Origin: CAJCIY01 sp964245825
GTDB taxonomy: Bacteria; Actinomycetota; Actinomycetes; Mycobacteriales; CAJCIY01
Direction: 5' to 3'
DNA: 64,000 bases
Assembly (NCBI GenBank): GCA_964245825.1
Contig: CAXTNT010000012.1
Coordinates: forward strand, 16,230-80,229
The position numbers and the translations under genes were made by a program. Of the stretch, positions 16,226-23,379 are shown in pieces. The notes under the pieces are model-generated. The model was not told the origin of the DNA, did not search any database, and saw only the letters and a program-made list of their open reading frames with translations. Each line of letters starts with the position of its first letter. Position 1 is the first letter of the stretch.

Positions 16226-16917
16226 ATGCTGATGACTTCCAGACTGCGCCCATTCCTTCGAGTGGGTGTAGCGGGCGGTGTCATCGTCCTTGTTTTGGGC
16301 GTAGGCACGGCAGTTGCACTGGGGTCTGTTCACCACTCGCACCCGCGGTCTTCTGAGTCGAACAAGGACGCATCTGTCGTGCGGGCGGCGGCGGAGGAAT
16401 CGGTGGTGCTATGGCACTCCGCTTTGTCGAGGGGAGCCTAGCTGGTGTGACATTTGCGGGTCAGCCCTCGTCCACGCGCCAGATTGCTGGTAGCGTTCCT
16501 GCCCCTCTGACTAGCCTGACAGTTGCTCAGACCATGTCGGCCGCCGACGCTAAAGTAGCAAGTCTATTCACCGGTTCGGCGCTTTCAATCCTTCGCGTTG
16601 ATATTCCTGCGAATGCCCGCGAGGCCATGGTGCAACCCGCTGGCGCTGGTCCCGAAAACCGCGTTCCCGCAGGCACGTACAGCATGGTCGTTGATGGAGG
16701 CGCCAAGGATTTCGCTGTATATTCTGTGAAAGTGCAAGGTTTGAGTGCTCGAGTGCAGCTGTCTGCTTTGGTATGGACCTCCAATTTGGATCATTTTCCG
16801 GGTAGGCCTGACCAACGTGATACTGCCCAAGGCCGGGTTCAATACGACCTTCAACTCAGTCTCGAAAATGGAAGATGGCTGACTAGTCGTCTTGAGTCCA
16901 ATCCACTACCCAACTGA
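16226..16917 (+). pseudogene. Secreted or membrane-anchored protein, apparent frameshift
   Basis: An N-terminal frame (16226-16441) has one membrane segment (VGVAGGVIVLVLGVGTAVAL) then AAAEESVVLWHSALSRGA and a stop. A second frame (16411-16917) continues with SLAGVTFAGQPSSTRQIAG and ends DLQLSLENGRWLTSRLESN. Restoring one G in the GGGG run at about 16433-16436 would join them as ALSRGSLAGVTFAG. So the locus looks like one gene of about 230 codons with a one-base deletion, real or a sequencing error. Base composition is lower in GC than its neighbours (62% and 53% in two 60-base lines I counted). Function unknown; the shape resembles anchored extracytoplasmic accessory proteins. Confidence 0.55.
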
Positions 16918-17013
16918 GCACCCGGCGGTCGACCCCTGCCAGAATTGACGGCCTACCGTCGGCGTCCGGGCGGCGACCTGGCCGCGCGGCATGGAGCGCG
17001 TCCCGGGAGTCGT

Positions 17014-17450
17014 GTAGCTCGCCGCTTGCCATTCGTCGTGGGCGTCGATCAGGACGCAAGTTGAGAGCCGCAGCAGCGCCCTGCTGATGGGGAAGATGCC
17101 GACGACGTCGGTGTGCGCCGTTTCACTTTTCGGTTGAGGCGCTCGAGCGGGTTGGTCGACCAGATCTTCTAGCAGCGCGGCGTCAGACCGGCGTGACTGT
17201 CGGAGATCGAGCTGAACCCCGGCTAGGCCACGGTCTTTCAGACCACGCACGAACTCGGCCCGGGACGGTTCGCTCTCGCTGTCACCGACGGCGCACCCCA
17301 GCACTTCTCGGCAGCCCTCAGCGCTGATACCGGTCGCGATGACAGCGGTCTGGGACACGACCCGCGCGTTGATGCGGCCTCGCAGTAGGTCGCGTCGAGG
17401 AACAGGTTGGGGAACGCGGTGTGCTCCAATGGCCGCGCCCGCCAGCGCCA
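17014..17450 (-). pseudogene. IS256-family transposase remnant
   Basis: Pieces of a mutator-type transposase lie in three frames of the minus strand. ARPLEHTAFPNLFLDATYCEA holds the first catalytic Asp, then a one-base loss near 17374 leads to INARVVSQTAVIATGISAEG and VLGCAVGDSESE. NPLERLN with the catalytic Glu follows in another frame, and after a second shift HTDVVGIFPISRALLRLS and DAHDEW. The segment with the middle catalytic Asp is missing. The full N-terminal part is absent. So it cannot be functional. It lies between the frameshifted secreted-protein gene and the toxin-antitoxin genes. Confidence 0.8.
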
Positions 17451-17517
17451 CGGTCGTCGCCCAGCCGAGCTCTGAAGCGACCGCGTTGGGGCGGCCACGA
17501 CGCGGCTACCGCCGGTC

Positions 17518-17934
17518 TCAGACTCCGTCGGGGTGCGGGATCGGCACCACGGCGAGACCGTCGATGCCCGCGAAGTCGCTCGGGTTGCAGGTGTGGACCG
17601 GCAGGTCGTTCGCCAGCGCTATCGCGGCGATCATGGCGTCGAATGCCCTGGGCCGGACGCTGCGCCCGGACCTGCGCAGATCCGCCGCGACCCTGCCGAA
17701 GGCCCGGGCGGCGGGGGCATCGAAGGGCAGCGGATCGAACGAGCTCTCGGTCGTCTGCAGCCTGGTCTGGCGGGTGGCCCGCTCGGTCGGGTCGTCGGCG
17801 ACGAGCGGCCCGACGGACAGCTCGGCGAGGGTGATCGTCGTGATCATCGGATGAGCAGGCAGCTGGGCTGGCGCGAGGCGCTCGAGCAGGATCACCGCGT
17901 TCGTGTCGAGTACGCCGAGATCGCCGGTGCTCAC
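17518..17934 (-). CDS. VapC-like PIN-domain toxin
   Basis: This is a 138-residue PIN-domain protein: LDTNAVILLERL (first Asp), TITLAELSVG (conserved Glu), RAFDAMIAAIALANDLPVHT (third acidic residue) and a final Asp in NPSDFAGIDGL. These four acidic positions bind Mg2+ or Mn2+ in PIN ribonucleases, which cleave tRNA, rRNA or mRNA. The GTG start overlaps the antitoxin stop by four bases, the usual coupling of toxin to antitoxin synthesis. The target RNA is unknown. Confidence 0.88.
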   Translation of the reverse strand: MSTGDLGVLDTNAVILLERLAPAQLPAHPMITTITLAELSVGPLVADDPTERATRQTRLQTTESSFDPLPFDAPAARAFGRVAADLRRSGRSVRPRAFDAMIAAIALANDLPVHTCNPSDFAGIDGLAVVPIPHPDGV

Positions 17935-18167
17935 AGACTCTGGTCGACGATCGAGTCCATGTCGTCCCGAAGTCGCTGTGGATCCATCGGCGGAAGCGCT
18001 CGGAAGCGGTCGATGAGTGCGGCCGTCGTCAACGGCTCGCGGCCGATCGGCTCCAGCCGTGCGACCGGCCGTCCGTCACGGGTGATGGTCACCCGCTCAC
18101 CGCCGGCCACCCGGTCGAGGACGTGGCCGCCCTGGTTTCGGAGCTCCCGCACTGTCGCCTCGTTCAT
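17931..18167 (-). CDS. Phd/YefM-type antitoxin
   Basis: This is a 78-residue protein. The N-terminal TVRELRNQGGHVLDRVAGGE followed by RVTITRDGRPVARLEPIGRE is the Phd/YefM DNA-binding and dimerisation fold. The C-terminal half (LPPMDPQRLRDDMDSIVDQ) is the acidic, likely flexible part that wraps the toxin. It is the first gene of the two-gene module. A perfect 16-bp palindrome lies ten bases upstream of its ATG, fitting autorepression. Confidence 0.88.
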   Translation of the reverse strand: MNEATVRELRNQGGHVLDRVAGGERVTITRDGRPVARLEPIGREPLTTAALIDRFRALPPMDPQRLRDDMDSIVDQSL

Positions 18168-18176
18168 AGCGGCACC

Positions 18177-18192
18177 GTATCACCGGTGATAC
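18177..18192. promoter_or_regulatory. Perfect 16-bp palindrome, toxin-antitoxin operator
   Basis: GTATCACCGGTGATAC is an exact inverted repeat ten bases before the antitoxin ATG. On the minus strand TACGGT overlaps its edge and lies six bases before that ATG, suggesting a leaderless promoter covered by the operator. It also lies 79 bases before the divergent second PIN gene. Confidence 0.7.
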
Positions 18193-18271
18193 ACCAGGAC
18201 GCGAAGTTGTCCACTGACGCGGAGCTGGAGTCTGCAGTCGTACCCTTGTCGACGGCGAGGGGGCGCGGACG

Positions 18272-18658
18272 GTGGTGTGCGATGCGTCGGCGGTGGTGGC
18301 GCTGCTCCTCGACGGGGGCGCCGACGGTCAATGGGCCGCCGCCCGGCTCACCGGCGCAGACCTGGCAGCCCCGAGCCTGTTCGCGTACGAGTGCAGCAAC
18401 ATCGTGCGGCGACACGAGTTCGCCGGCCTCGTCAGCGCCGACCAGGCGGCGCAGGCACATGCGGACCTGCTCGACCTTCCCGTCGAACAGTGGCCGTACG
18501 AGCTACTTGCGACCCGGGTGTGGGAGCTGCGCTCGAACCTCTCGAGCTATGACGCCAGCTCCGTCGCGCTCGCGGAGCTGACGGGCTCGCCCCTGGTCAC
18601 GCTCGACGGTCGCATCGGCCGCGCCCCCGGCCTGCGCTGCCACGTCGAGACTCCCTGA
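18272..18658 (+). CDS. Second VapC-like PIN-domain toxin, no adjacent antitoxin seen
   Basis: This is a 128-residue PIN protein: VVCDASAVVALLLDG (first Asp), FAYECSNIVRRHE (Glu), SYDASSVALAELTGSPLVTLD (Asp residues) and RIGRAPGLRCHV. It is only distantly like the PIN protein at 17518. The usual antitoxin just upstream on the same strand is missing: the 80 bases before the GTG contain stops and no antitoxin-like frame. It is divergent from the Phd-PIN pair. It may be an orphan, may be controlled by the neighbouring antitoxin, or may have lost its partner during rearrangement of this islet. Confidence 0.82.
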   Translation: MVCDASAVVALLLDGGADGQWAAARLTGADLAAPSLFAYECSNIVRRHEFAGLVSADQAAQAHADLLDLPVEQWPYELLATRVWELRSNLSSYDASSVALAELTGSPLVTLDGRIGRAPGLRCHVETP

Positions 18659-18716
18659 CGGGGCCGGCGGGCCGCGACCCAGACCGGTCCCGCAGGCGGT
18701 GCCGCCACGGGCGGAA

Positions 18717-18729
18717 TAGCCTGTGCCAC
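18717..18729 (+). promoter_or_regulatory. -10 box of a leaderless mqnA transcript
   Basis: TAGCCT at 18717-18722 is separated by seven bases from the ATG of mqnA, and there is no purine-rich ribosome site. This matches actinobacterial leaderless starts. Confidence 0.55.
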
Positions 18730-19584
18730 ATGGAATCTCGCCCGCCCGCATCCGGTGACAGCCGGCCACGGGTAGGCCACATCCAGTACCTCAACTGCCT
18801 GCCCCTGTACGACGGCCTCGTCCGCTCCGGTGCGCTGCTCGACGTCGAGCTGCACAAGGACACGCCCGACCGCCTCAACGACGCGCTGATCGCGGGCGAG
18901 CTGGACATCGGCCCGATCTCGCTGCTGCCCGCCCTGCAGCACGCGGACGAGCTGGCCGTACTGCCCGGCATCGCCGTCGGTTCCGACGGCCCGGTGCTGT
19001 CTGTCGCGATGGTCTCCCCGTACGCCCCGGACGAGCTCGAGGGCCGGCTGGTCGCGCTCGGCTCGCAGTCCCGGACCTCGGTCCTGCTGGTCCGGCTGCT
19101 GCTCGAGCAGCGGTACGGGGTGCACGCCCGCTTCGAGACCATGCCGCCGGACGTGACCACGATGCTGCTGGAGGCCGACGCGGCCGTGGTCATCGGCGAC
19201 GTCGCGCTCCGCGCGACGGACGACCCACGCGGTCTGCGGGTGCTGGACCTCGGTGCCGCGTGGAAGGAGTGGACGGGGCTGCCGATGGTCTTCGCGGTCT
19301 GGGCCGCACGCCGCGAGTACCTCGAGGCCCACCCGGGGCTGGTCAAGGACGTGCACAGGGCGTTCACCCGCAGCCTCGCCGACTCGCTGTCGCAGGTGGC
19401 GGCGGTCGCCGCGCGGGCCGCACGCTGGGAGACCTTCTCCGCGGCGACGCTGGCCACGTACTTCCGGACGCTCGACTTTTCGCTCGGCCCACGTCAGCTC
19501 GAGGGCGTGGCCGCCTTCGCCGACCGGGCCGCGGCCGCGGGGGAGCTGCCCGCGGGGCGCCGGCTCACGCTCGCAGCGATCTGA
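18730..19584 (+). CDS. mqnA: Chorismate dehydratase MqnA
   Basis: This 284-residue protein has the periplasmic-binding-like fold of MqnA/MqnD. Conserved features near the N-terminus are VGHIQYLNCLPLYDGL and LIAGELDIGPISLLPALQHA, then SQSRTSVLLVRLLLEQRYG and AVVIGDVALRA. It removes water from chorismate to give 3-[(1-carboxyvinyl)oxy]benzoate, the first committed step of the futalosine route. The YLNCLP signature favours MqnA over MqnD. It is 85 bases upstream of mqnC, which has its own -10 box. Confidence 0.93.
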   Translation: MESRPPASGDSRPRVGHIQYLNCLPLYDGLVRSGALLDVELHKDTPDRLNDALIAGELDIGPISLLPALQHADELAVLPGIAVGSDGPVLSVAMVSPYAPDELEGRLVALGSQSRTSVLLVRLLLEQRYGVHARFETMPPDVTTMLLEADAAVVIGDVALRATDDPRGLRVLDLGAAWKEWTGLPMVFAVWAARREYLEAHPGLVKDVHRAFTRSLADSLSQVAAVAARAARWETFSAATLATYFRTLDFSLGPRQLEGVAAFADRAAAAGELPAGRRLTLAAI

Positions 19585-19656
19585 TCGTTCGCGGCTCGTT
19601 CCCGGGTCGCCGAGAGCCGGCCAAGTCGGCAGCGCGCCGAGCAGAGCAGGGGTCCG

Positions 19657-19669
19657 TACCATCCACGCT
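19657..19669 (+). promoter_or_regulatory. -10 box of a leaderless mqnC transcript
   Basis: TACCAT at 19657-19662 lies seven bases before the mqnC ATG, with no ribosome-binding site between them. Confidence 0.5.
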
Positions 19670-20818
19670 ATGCAGAAGCTCCTCGACCGGGCCGCCGATG
19701 GTGGGCGCATCAGCGCCGAGGAGGCACTGGAGCTCTACGTGCACGCGCCGTTCCATGCGCTCGGGCGGGCGGCCGACTACCGTCGTCGCGCGCTCTACGG
19801 CGACATCGCGCACATCGCCACGTACATCATCGACCGGAACATCAACTACACCAACGTCTGCGTGACGGCGTGCAAGTTCTGCGCGTTCTACCGGGCTCCC
19901 AAGCACGCCGAGGGCTGGACCCGCTCCTACGACGAGCTGGTCGAGCGCTCGCGTGAGGCCGCGGCGCTCGGCGCGACGCAGATCATGCTGCAGGGCGGGC
20001 ACAATCCCGACTTCGGCATCGAGTGGTACGAGGGCGCCTTCGCCGCGATCAAGGCCGCCGAGCCCTCGCTGGCCCTGCACTCCCTCGGTGCCTCCGAGGT
20101 CGTGCACATCGGCCGGGTGTCGGGTCTTCCGCACGACGAGGTGATCCGGCGCCTGCACGCGGCGGGGCTCGACTCCTTCGCCGGCGCTGGCGCGGAGATC
20201 CTCACCGAACGGCCGCGGCACGAGATCGCGCCGCTGAAGGAGTCCGGTGCCACCTGGCTGTCGGTGATGGAGACGGCGCACGGTCTGGGCGTCGAGTCGA
20301 CGGCCACCTTCATGATGGGCACCGGCGAGACCAACGCCGAGCGCATCGAGCACCTGCGCATGGTCCGCGACGTGCAGGACCGCACGGGTGGGTTCCGGTC
20401 ATTCATCCCGTGGACGTACCAGCCGGAGAACAACCACCTGCGCGGCCGGACCCAGGCCACCACGATGGAGTACCTGCGACTGGTCGCGGTCGCCCGCCTG
20501 TTCCTCGACAACGTCCGGCACCTGCAGGGCTCGTGGCTGACGACGGGCAAGGAGGTCGGCCAGCTGACCCTGCACCTGGGCGCCGACGACCTGGGTTCGG
20601 TGATGCTCGAGGAGAACGTGGTGTCCTCGGCGGGTGCCCGGCACCGCACCAACCGCGGCGAGCTGATCCACCTGATCCGCACGGCCGGGCGTACGCCGGC
20701 CCAGCGCGACACCCTCTACCGCCACCTCGTCGTCCACGCCGACCCGGCGCTGGACCCGGTCGACGACGGCGTGGTCTCGCACCTGTCCTCGACCGCGCTC
20801 CAGCTCCTCGACGCCTGA
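19670..20818 (+). CDS. mqnC: Cyclic dehypoxanthinyl futalosine synthase MqnC
   Basis: This 382-residue radical SAM enzyme has CVTACKFC (CX3CX2C) in YTNVCVTACKFCAFYR. IMLQGGHNPDFGIEWYE and SFAGAGAEILTERPRHEIAP agree with MqnC. It cyclises dehypoxanthine futalosine to the spiro intermediate that MqnD converts to 1,4-dihydroxy-6-naphthoate. The N-terminal helix region (GRISAEEALELY) is also typical. ATG 19670 was chosen on the seven-base spacing from TACCAT and on family length. A perfect palindromic repeat follows 54 bases after the stop. Confidence 0.94.
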   Translation: MQKLLDRAADGGRISAEEALELYVHAPFHALGRAADYRRRALYGDIAHIATYIIDRNINYTNVCVTACKFCAFYRAPKHAEGWTRSYDELVERSREAAALGATQIMLQGGHNPDFGIEWYEGAFAAIKAAEPSLALHSLGASEVVHIGRVSGLPHDEVIRRLHAAGLDSFAGAGAEILTERPRHEIAPLKESGATWLSVMETAHGLGVESTATFMMGTGETNAERIEHLRMVRDVQDRTGGFRSFIPWTYQPENNHLRGRTQATTMEYLRLVAVARLFLDNVRHLQGSWLTTGKEVGQLTLHLGADDLGSVMLEENVVSSAGARHRTNRGELIHLIRTAGRTPAQRDTLYRHLVVHADPALDPVDDGVVSHLSSTALQLLDA

Positions 20819-20871
20819 ACCGTCGCCAGCCCCTGCCTGCGCCGCTCCTGCACCCGTACCGCTCCCGTACT

Positions 20872-20927
20872 CCCGATCAGTCAGAGTGTGGCGTCGCTGG
20901 AGCGACGCGAGAGTCTGACTGATCGGG
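20872..20927. repeat. Dispersed palindromic repeat, copy 2 (best conserved)
   Basis: CCCGATCAGTCAGA (20872-20885) pairs perfectly with TCTGACTGATCGGG (20914-20927). The inner GCGTCGCT (20891-20898) pairs with AGCGACGC (20901-20908). It lies between mqnC and the convergent DUF559-like gene and could also stop transcription on both strands. Confidence 0.88.
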
Positions 20928-20981
20928 GAAAAGAAGCGACGCAGGGAAGCTGGCGCCGCGACGCCGGGGAGCTGGCGCCGG

Positions 20982-21872
20982 CTAGGCGGCGAGTGCCTGC
21001 CGCAGCTGGCGGACGACGTGTGGGTCGTCGCCGACGATCGCGACGCTCGGGAAGCGCAGCAAGGGTTCGCCCACGAGGAGCAGGTCGTTGCTGCGGCGCA
21101 TGTCGTCCCAGTAGCTGCCGACGGCTAGGTGCAGCGCGCCGTCGATTTCGCGGACGCGCCGCCCCGACCGCGAACGCAGCGTGGCATCGAGGTACCTCCG
21201 CCGACCGGCCGCGTCGCGGCGTACCTCCTGGAGCACGGGCCGGCCGAAGCGGTGCCGCCGGCAGAAGCTCAGGAAGTCCAGCTCGCTCACGGCCTGGGCG
21301 CCGCCGGCCATGTCACGCACCGCGGTCAGCAGCAAGCGACGGTGGCGCAGGCGAAGGCATGCCAGCAGTTCGCGCTCCAGCTGCTCAGGTCGCGCCAGAC
21401 CCTGCTGGACGGTGGCGGCTAGGACGCCGCAGGCCGTCCGCGGTGAGGAGGACCAGCCGGCGGCGTCGACGGCGCTCCGGGCGGCGGAGGTGCGGGGCAC
21501 CGATCCGGCAGCGACGACGACCGCGAAGGTCCGTCGGGACTCGTGCAGCCGTACGCGCAGGGTGCCGAAGCTCGGTGGTCGAGCTCCGCGGGGCACGACG
21601 ACGTGTATCTCCGGACGGTCCCACCCGTGCAGGCCCCCTTCGCCGAGTGCCGTCCAGGCGGCCAGGGCGGCGTCCGGCCCTGCGGTCAGTACCGCTGCGG
21701 CCCGACGCTGGCGCTCTGGCAGCGGCCCGTTGTGGAGCGCGACGACCGTGGAGGTGACGGCCTGCCATCGATTGGCGTCGAGCTGCGCGCGTACCGCGGA
21801 CTCCGTCCAGCCGGCCGCGTAGAGCGACTCGCGCCGCAGGACGTCAGAGCGGTGGGGCGGATGGGAGGTCAC
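20982..21872 (-). CDS. AbiEi-like N-terminal domain plus DUF559/Vsr-like nuclease fold protein
   Basis: This is a 296-residue protein. The N-terminus (DVLRRESLYAAGWTESAVRA, then WQAVTSTVVALHNGPL) resembles the winged-helix domain of AbiEi-type regulators. The C-terminus has REIDGALHLAVGSYWDDMRR and a strand LLRFPSVAIVG, matching the DUF559/very-short-patch endonuclease-like pattern with an acidic pair and His. This combination is common and multicopy in actinobacteria and its role is unknown. The GTG at 21872 has no clear ribosome site, so the start is uncertain; longer upstream reading overlaps the divergent gene. Confidence 0.7.
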   Translation of the reverse strand: MTSHPPHRSDVLRRESLYAAGWTESAVRAQLDANRWQAVTSTVVALHNGPLPERQRRAAAVLTAGPDAALAAWTALGEGGLHGWDRPEIHVVVPRGARPPSFGTLRVRLHESRRTFAVVVAAGSVPRTSAARSAVDAAGWSSSPRTACGVLAATVQQGLARPEQLERELLACLRLRHRRLLLTAVRDMAGGAQAVSELDFLSFCRRHRFGRPVLQEVRRDAAGRRRYLDATLRSRSGRRVREIDGALHLAVGSYWDDMRRSNDLLLVGEPLLRFPSVAIVGDDPHVVRQLRQALAA

Positions 21873-21978
21873 CGACGCAGCGTCGCGCTGTCGACCGTGC
21901 CCCGGATCGCGGTGTCCACAGGCCCCGCTCCAGACAGGTGTCTGGCATCGTGAGCTGGCGGGGGCCGTGGTCTTCGCC

Positions 21979-22030
21979 GGATCAGTCAGGGTGTGGCGTC
22001 GCTCGGGCGACGGTGGGCTCTGACTGATCG
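21979..22030. repeat. Dispersed palindromic repeat, copy 3
   Basis: GATCAGTCAG (21980-21989) pairs with CTGACTGATC (22020-22029). The inner CGTCGC (21997-22002) pairs with GCGACG (22007-22012). GTGTGGCGTCGCT (21991-22003) is identical to the same part of copy 2. It lies between the divergent DUF559-like and mqnX genes. Confidence 0.85.
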
Positions 22031-22065
22031 GCATGGGCGGGGCGGGGGTACGGGAGGATCGGCGG

Positions 22066-23346
22066 GTGACCGGGACGATCCACCGCGCGCAGTGGGTGCT
22101 GCCCATGACCGGGCCGCCGATCGCCGATGGTGAGGTCGCGGTGGCCGGCGGCGTCGTGGTGGCGGTCGGCCGCGACCTCGCGAGATCGCCTGCGGTGCAG
22201 GGAAATGCGCACGACCAGCTCGAGGCGCAGGGGTTCGGGCCCGACCAACGGCTAGCGGTGCAGGGCTTTGCGTACGCCGACCATGACGGGGTCCTGATGC
22301 CGGGCCTGGTGAACGCCCACACCCACCTGGTCTACGGGCCGGCGTTCGCCGACCTGGCCACGAGCGGCCTGCCGTTCGACCAGTGGATCACCGAACTGCT
22401 GCCGCGCCGCCGCGCCATGACCGCCGCCGAGCTGGTCGAACAGGCCCGGGCAAGCGCCCTGCTCTGCCTGGCCCGCGGCACGACTGCGGTGGCCGATGTC
22501 GTCAGCCACGTCGACACGCTGCCGGTGCTCGCGGAGGTCGGCCTCGGCGGCGTCGCCTACTACGAGCTGGCGGGCGCCGACGGGGCGGTCTGGAGTGAAC
22601 GCCGCGCCCGCTGGGAGTCCGAGCTCGCCGGGCACGGGACGGCGGGCATCTCCCCGCACACGCTCTACACCCTCGACGACGACGTGATCCGCGACCTCGT
22701 CGCCCTCGCGCGACGGGAGGGACGCCGCCTGCACCCACACCTGGCCGAGACCGTGAGCGAGTCGGAGTTCGTGCTCACCGGGACCGGCCCGTACGCGGCG
22801 CTCAACGAGCGGTTCGCGCTGGCCATGACCCTGGCCGGCGCGGGTGCTGGCCTGAGCCCGACGGCCCACCTCGACGCCCTCGGCGGGCTCGGCCCCGACG
22901 TCCACGTCGCGCACGGGGTGCACGTCGATGCGCAGGACCGGAAGACCCTGCGGCGCAACGACTCTGCGGTCGCTCTCTGCGCGCGGAGCAACGCCACCCT
23001 CGGGGCGGGCCGGGCCCCGGTGGCGGCCTACCGCGCCGAGGGCAACCCCGTCGCGGTCGGCACCGACTCGCTGGCGAGCAGCCCCGACCTCGACGTGCTG
23101 GCCGAGCTGCGAGCCCTCGAGCGGCTCGCCCGCGACCAGGGCAGCGACCCGACGGGCCTCGCCGAGTGGCTGGTCCGGGCCGCCACCATCGGCGGCGCGC
23201 ACGCGCTCGGCATCGCCGCCGGCACCCTGACACCGAACGCGCGCGCGGACCTGGTCGTCGTGCAGGGTGAGGACTCCACCGACCCGTACGCGCAGGTGGT
23301 GCACGGCCGGGTCACCGCCACCTACCTGGCCGGCGCACGGGCATGA
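22066..23346 (+). CDS. mqnX: Aminodeoxyfutalosine deaminase (amidohydrolase family)
   Basis: This 426-residue amidohydrolase has metal-binding motifs LVNAHTHLVYG, HPHLAETVSESEF and HVAHGVHVD, and a late Asp in AVGTDSLASSPDLD. Family members deaminate adenosine-like or guanine-like substrates. Sitting among mqnA, mqnC, mqnE and menG, it most likely converts 6-amino-6-deoxyfutalosine to futalosine, as in species whose MqnB needs futalosine. Other deaminases (S-adenosylhomocysteine or cytosine type) are alternatives. GGAGG lies eight bases before GTG 22066. A stretch between residues 40 and 68 (SPAVQGNAHDQLEAQ region) looks like a small insertion. Confidence 0.8.
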   Translation: MTGTIHRAQWVLPMTGPPIADGEVAVAGGVVVAVGRDLARSPAVQGNAHDQLEAQGFGPDQRLAVQGFAYADHDGVLMPGLVNAHTHLVYGPAFADLATSGLPFDQWITELLPRRRAMTAAELVEQARASALLCLARGTTAVADVVSHVDTLPVLAEVGLGGVAYYELAGADGAVWSERRARWESELAGHGTAGISPHTLYTLDDDVIRDLVALARREGRRLHPHLAETVSESEFVLTGTGPYAALNERFALAMTLAGAGAGLSPTAHLDALGGLGPDVHVAHGVHVDAQDRKTLRRNDSAVALCARSNATLGAGRAPVAAYRAEGNPVAVGTDSLASSPDLDVLAELRALERLARDQGSDPTGLAEWLVRAATIGGAHALGIAAGTLTPNARADLVVVQGEDSTDPYAQVVHGRVTATYLAGARA

Positions 23347-23379
23347 GCCGGCGGGCATCATGAGGATCGGGGCGCGATC

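Noticed and set aside
16906..17451. A 181-codon minus-strand frame as an intact gene
   Set aside because: Its middle part reads as transposase only in pieces, and the catalytic segments are in other frames or missing, so it is a pseudogene remnant.
21129..21953. Several plus-strand frames over 20982-21872
   Set aside because: They are Arg/Ala-rich antisense readings of the DUF559-like gene, with no motif and no ribosome site in a fitting place.
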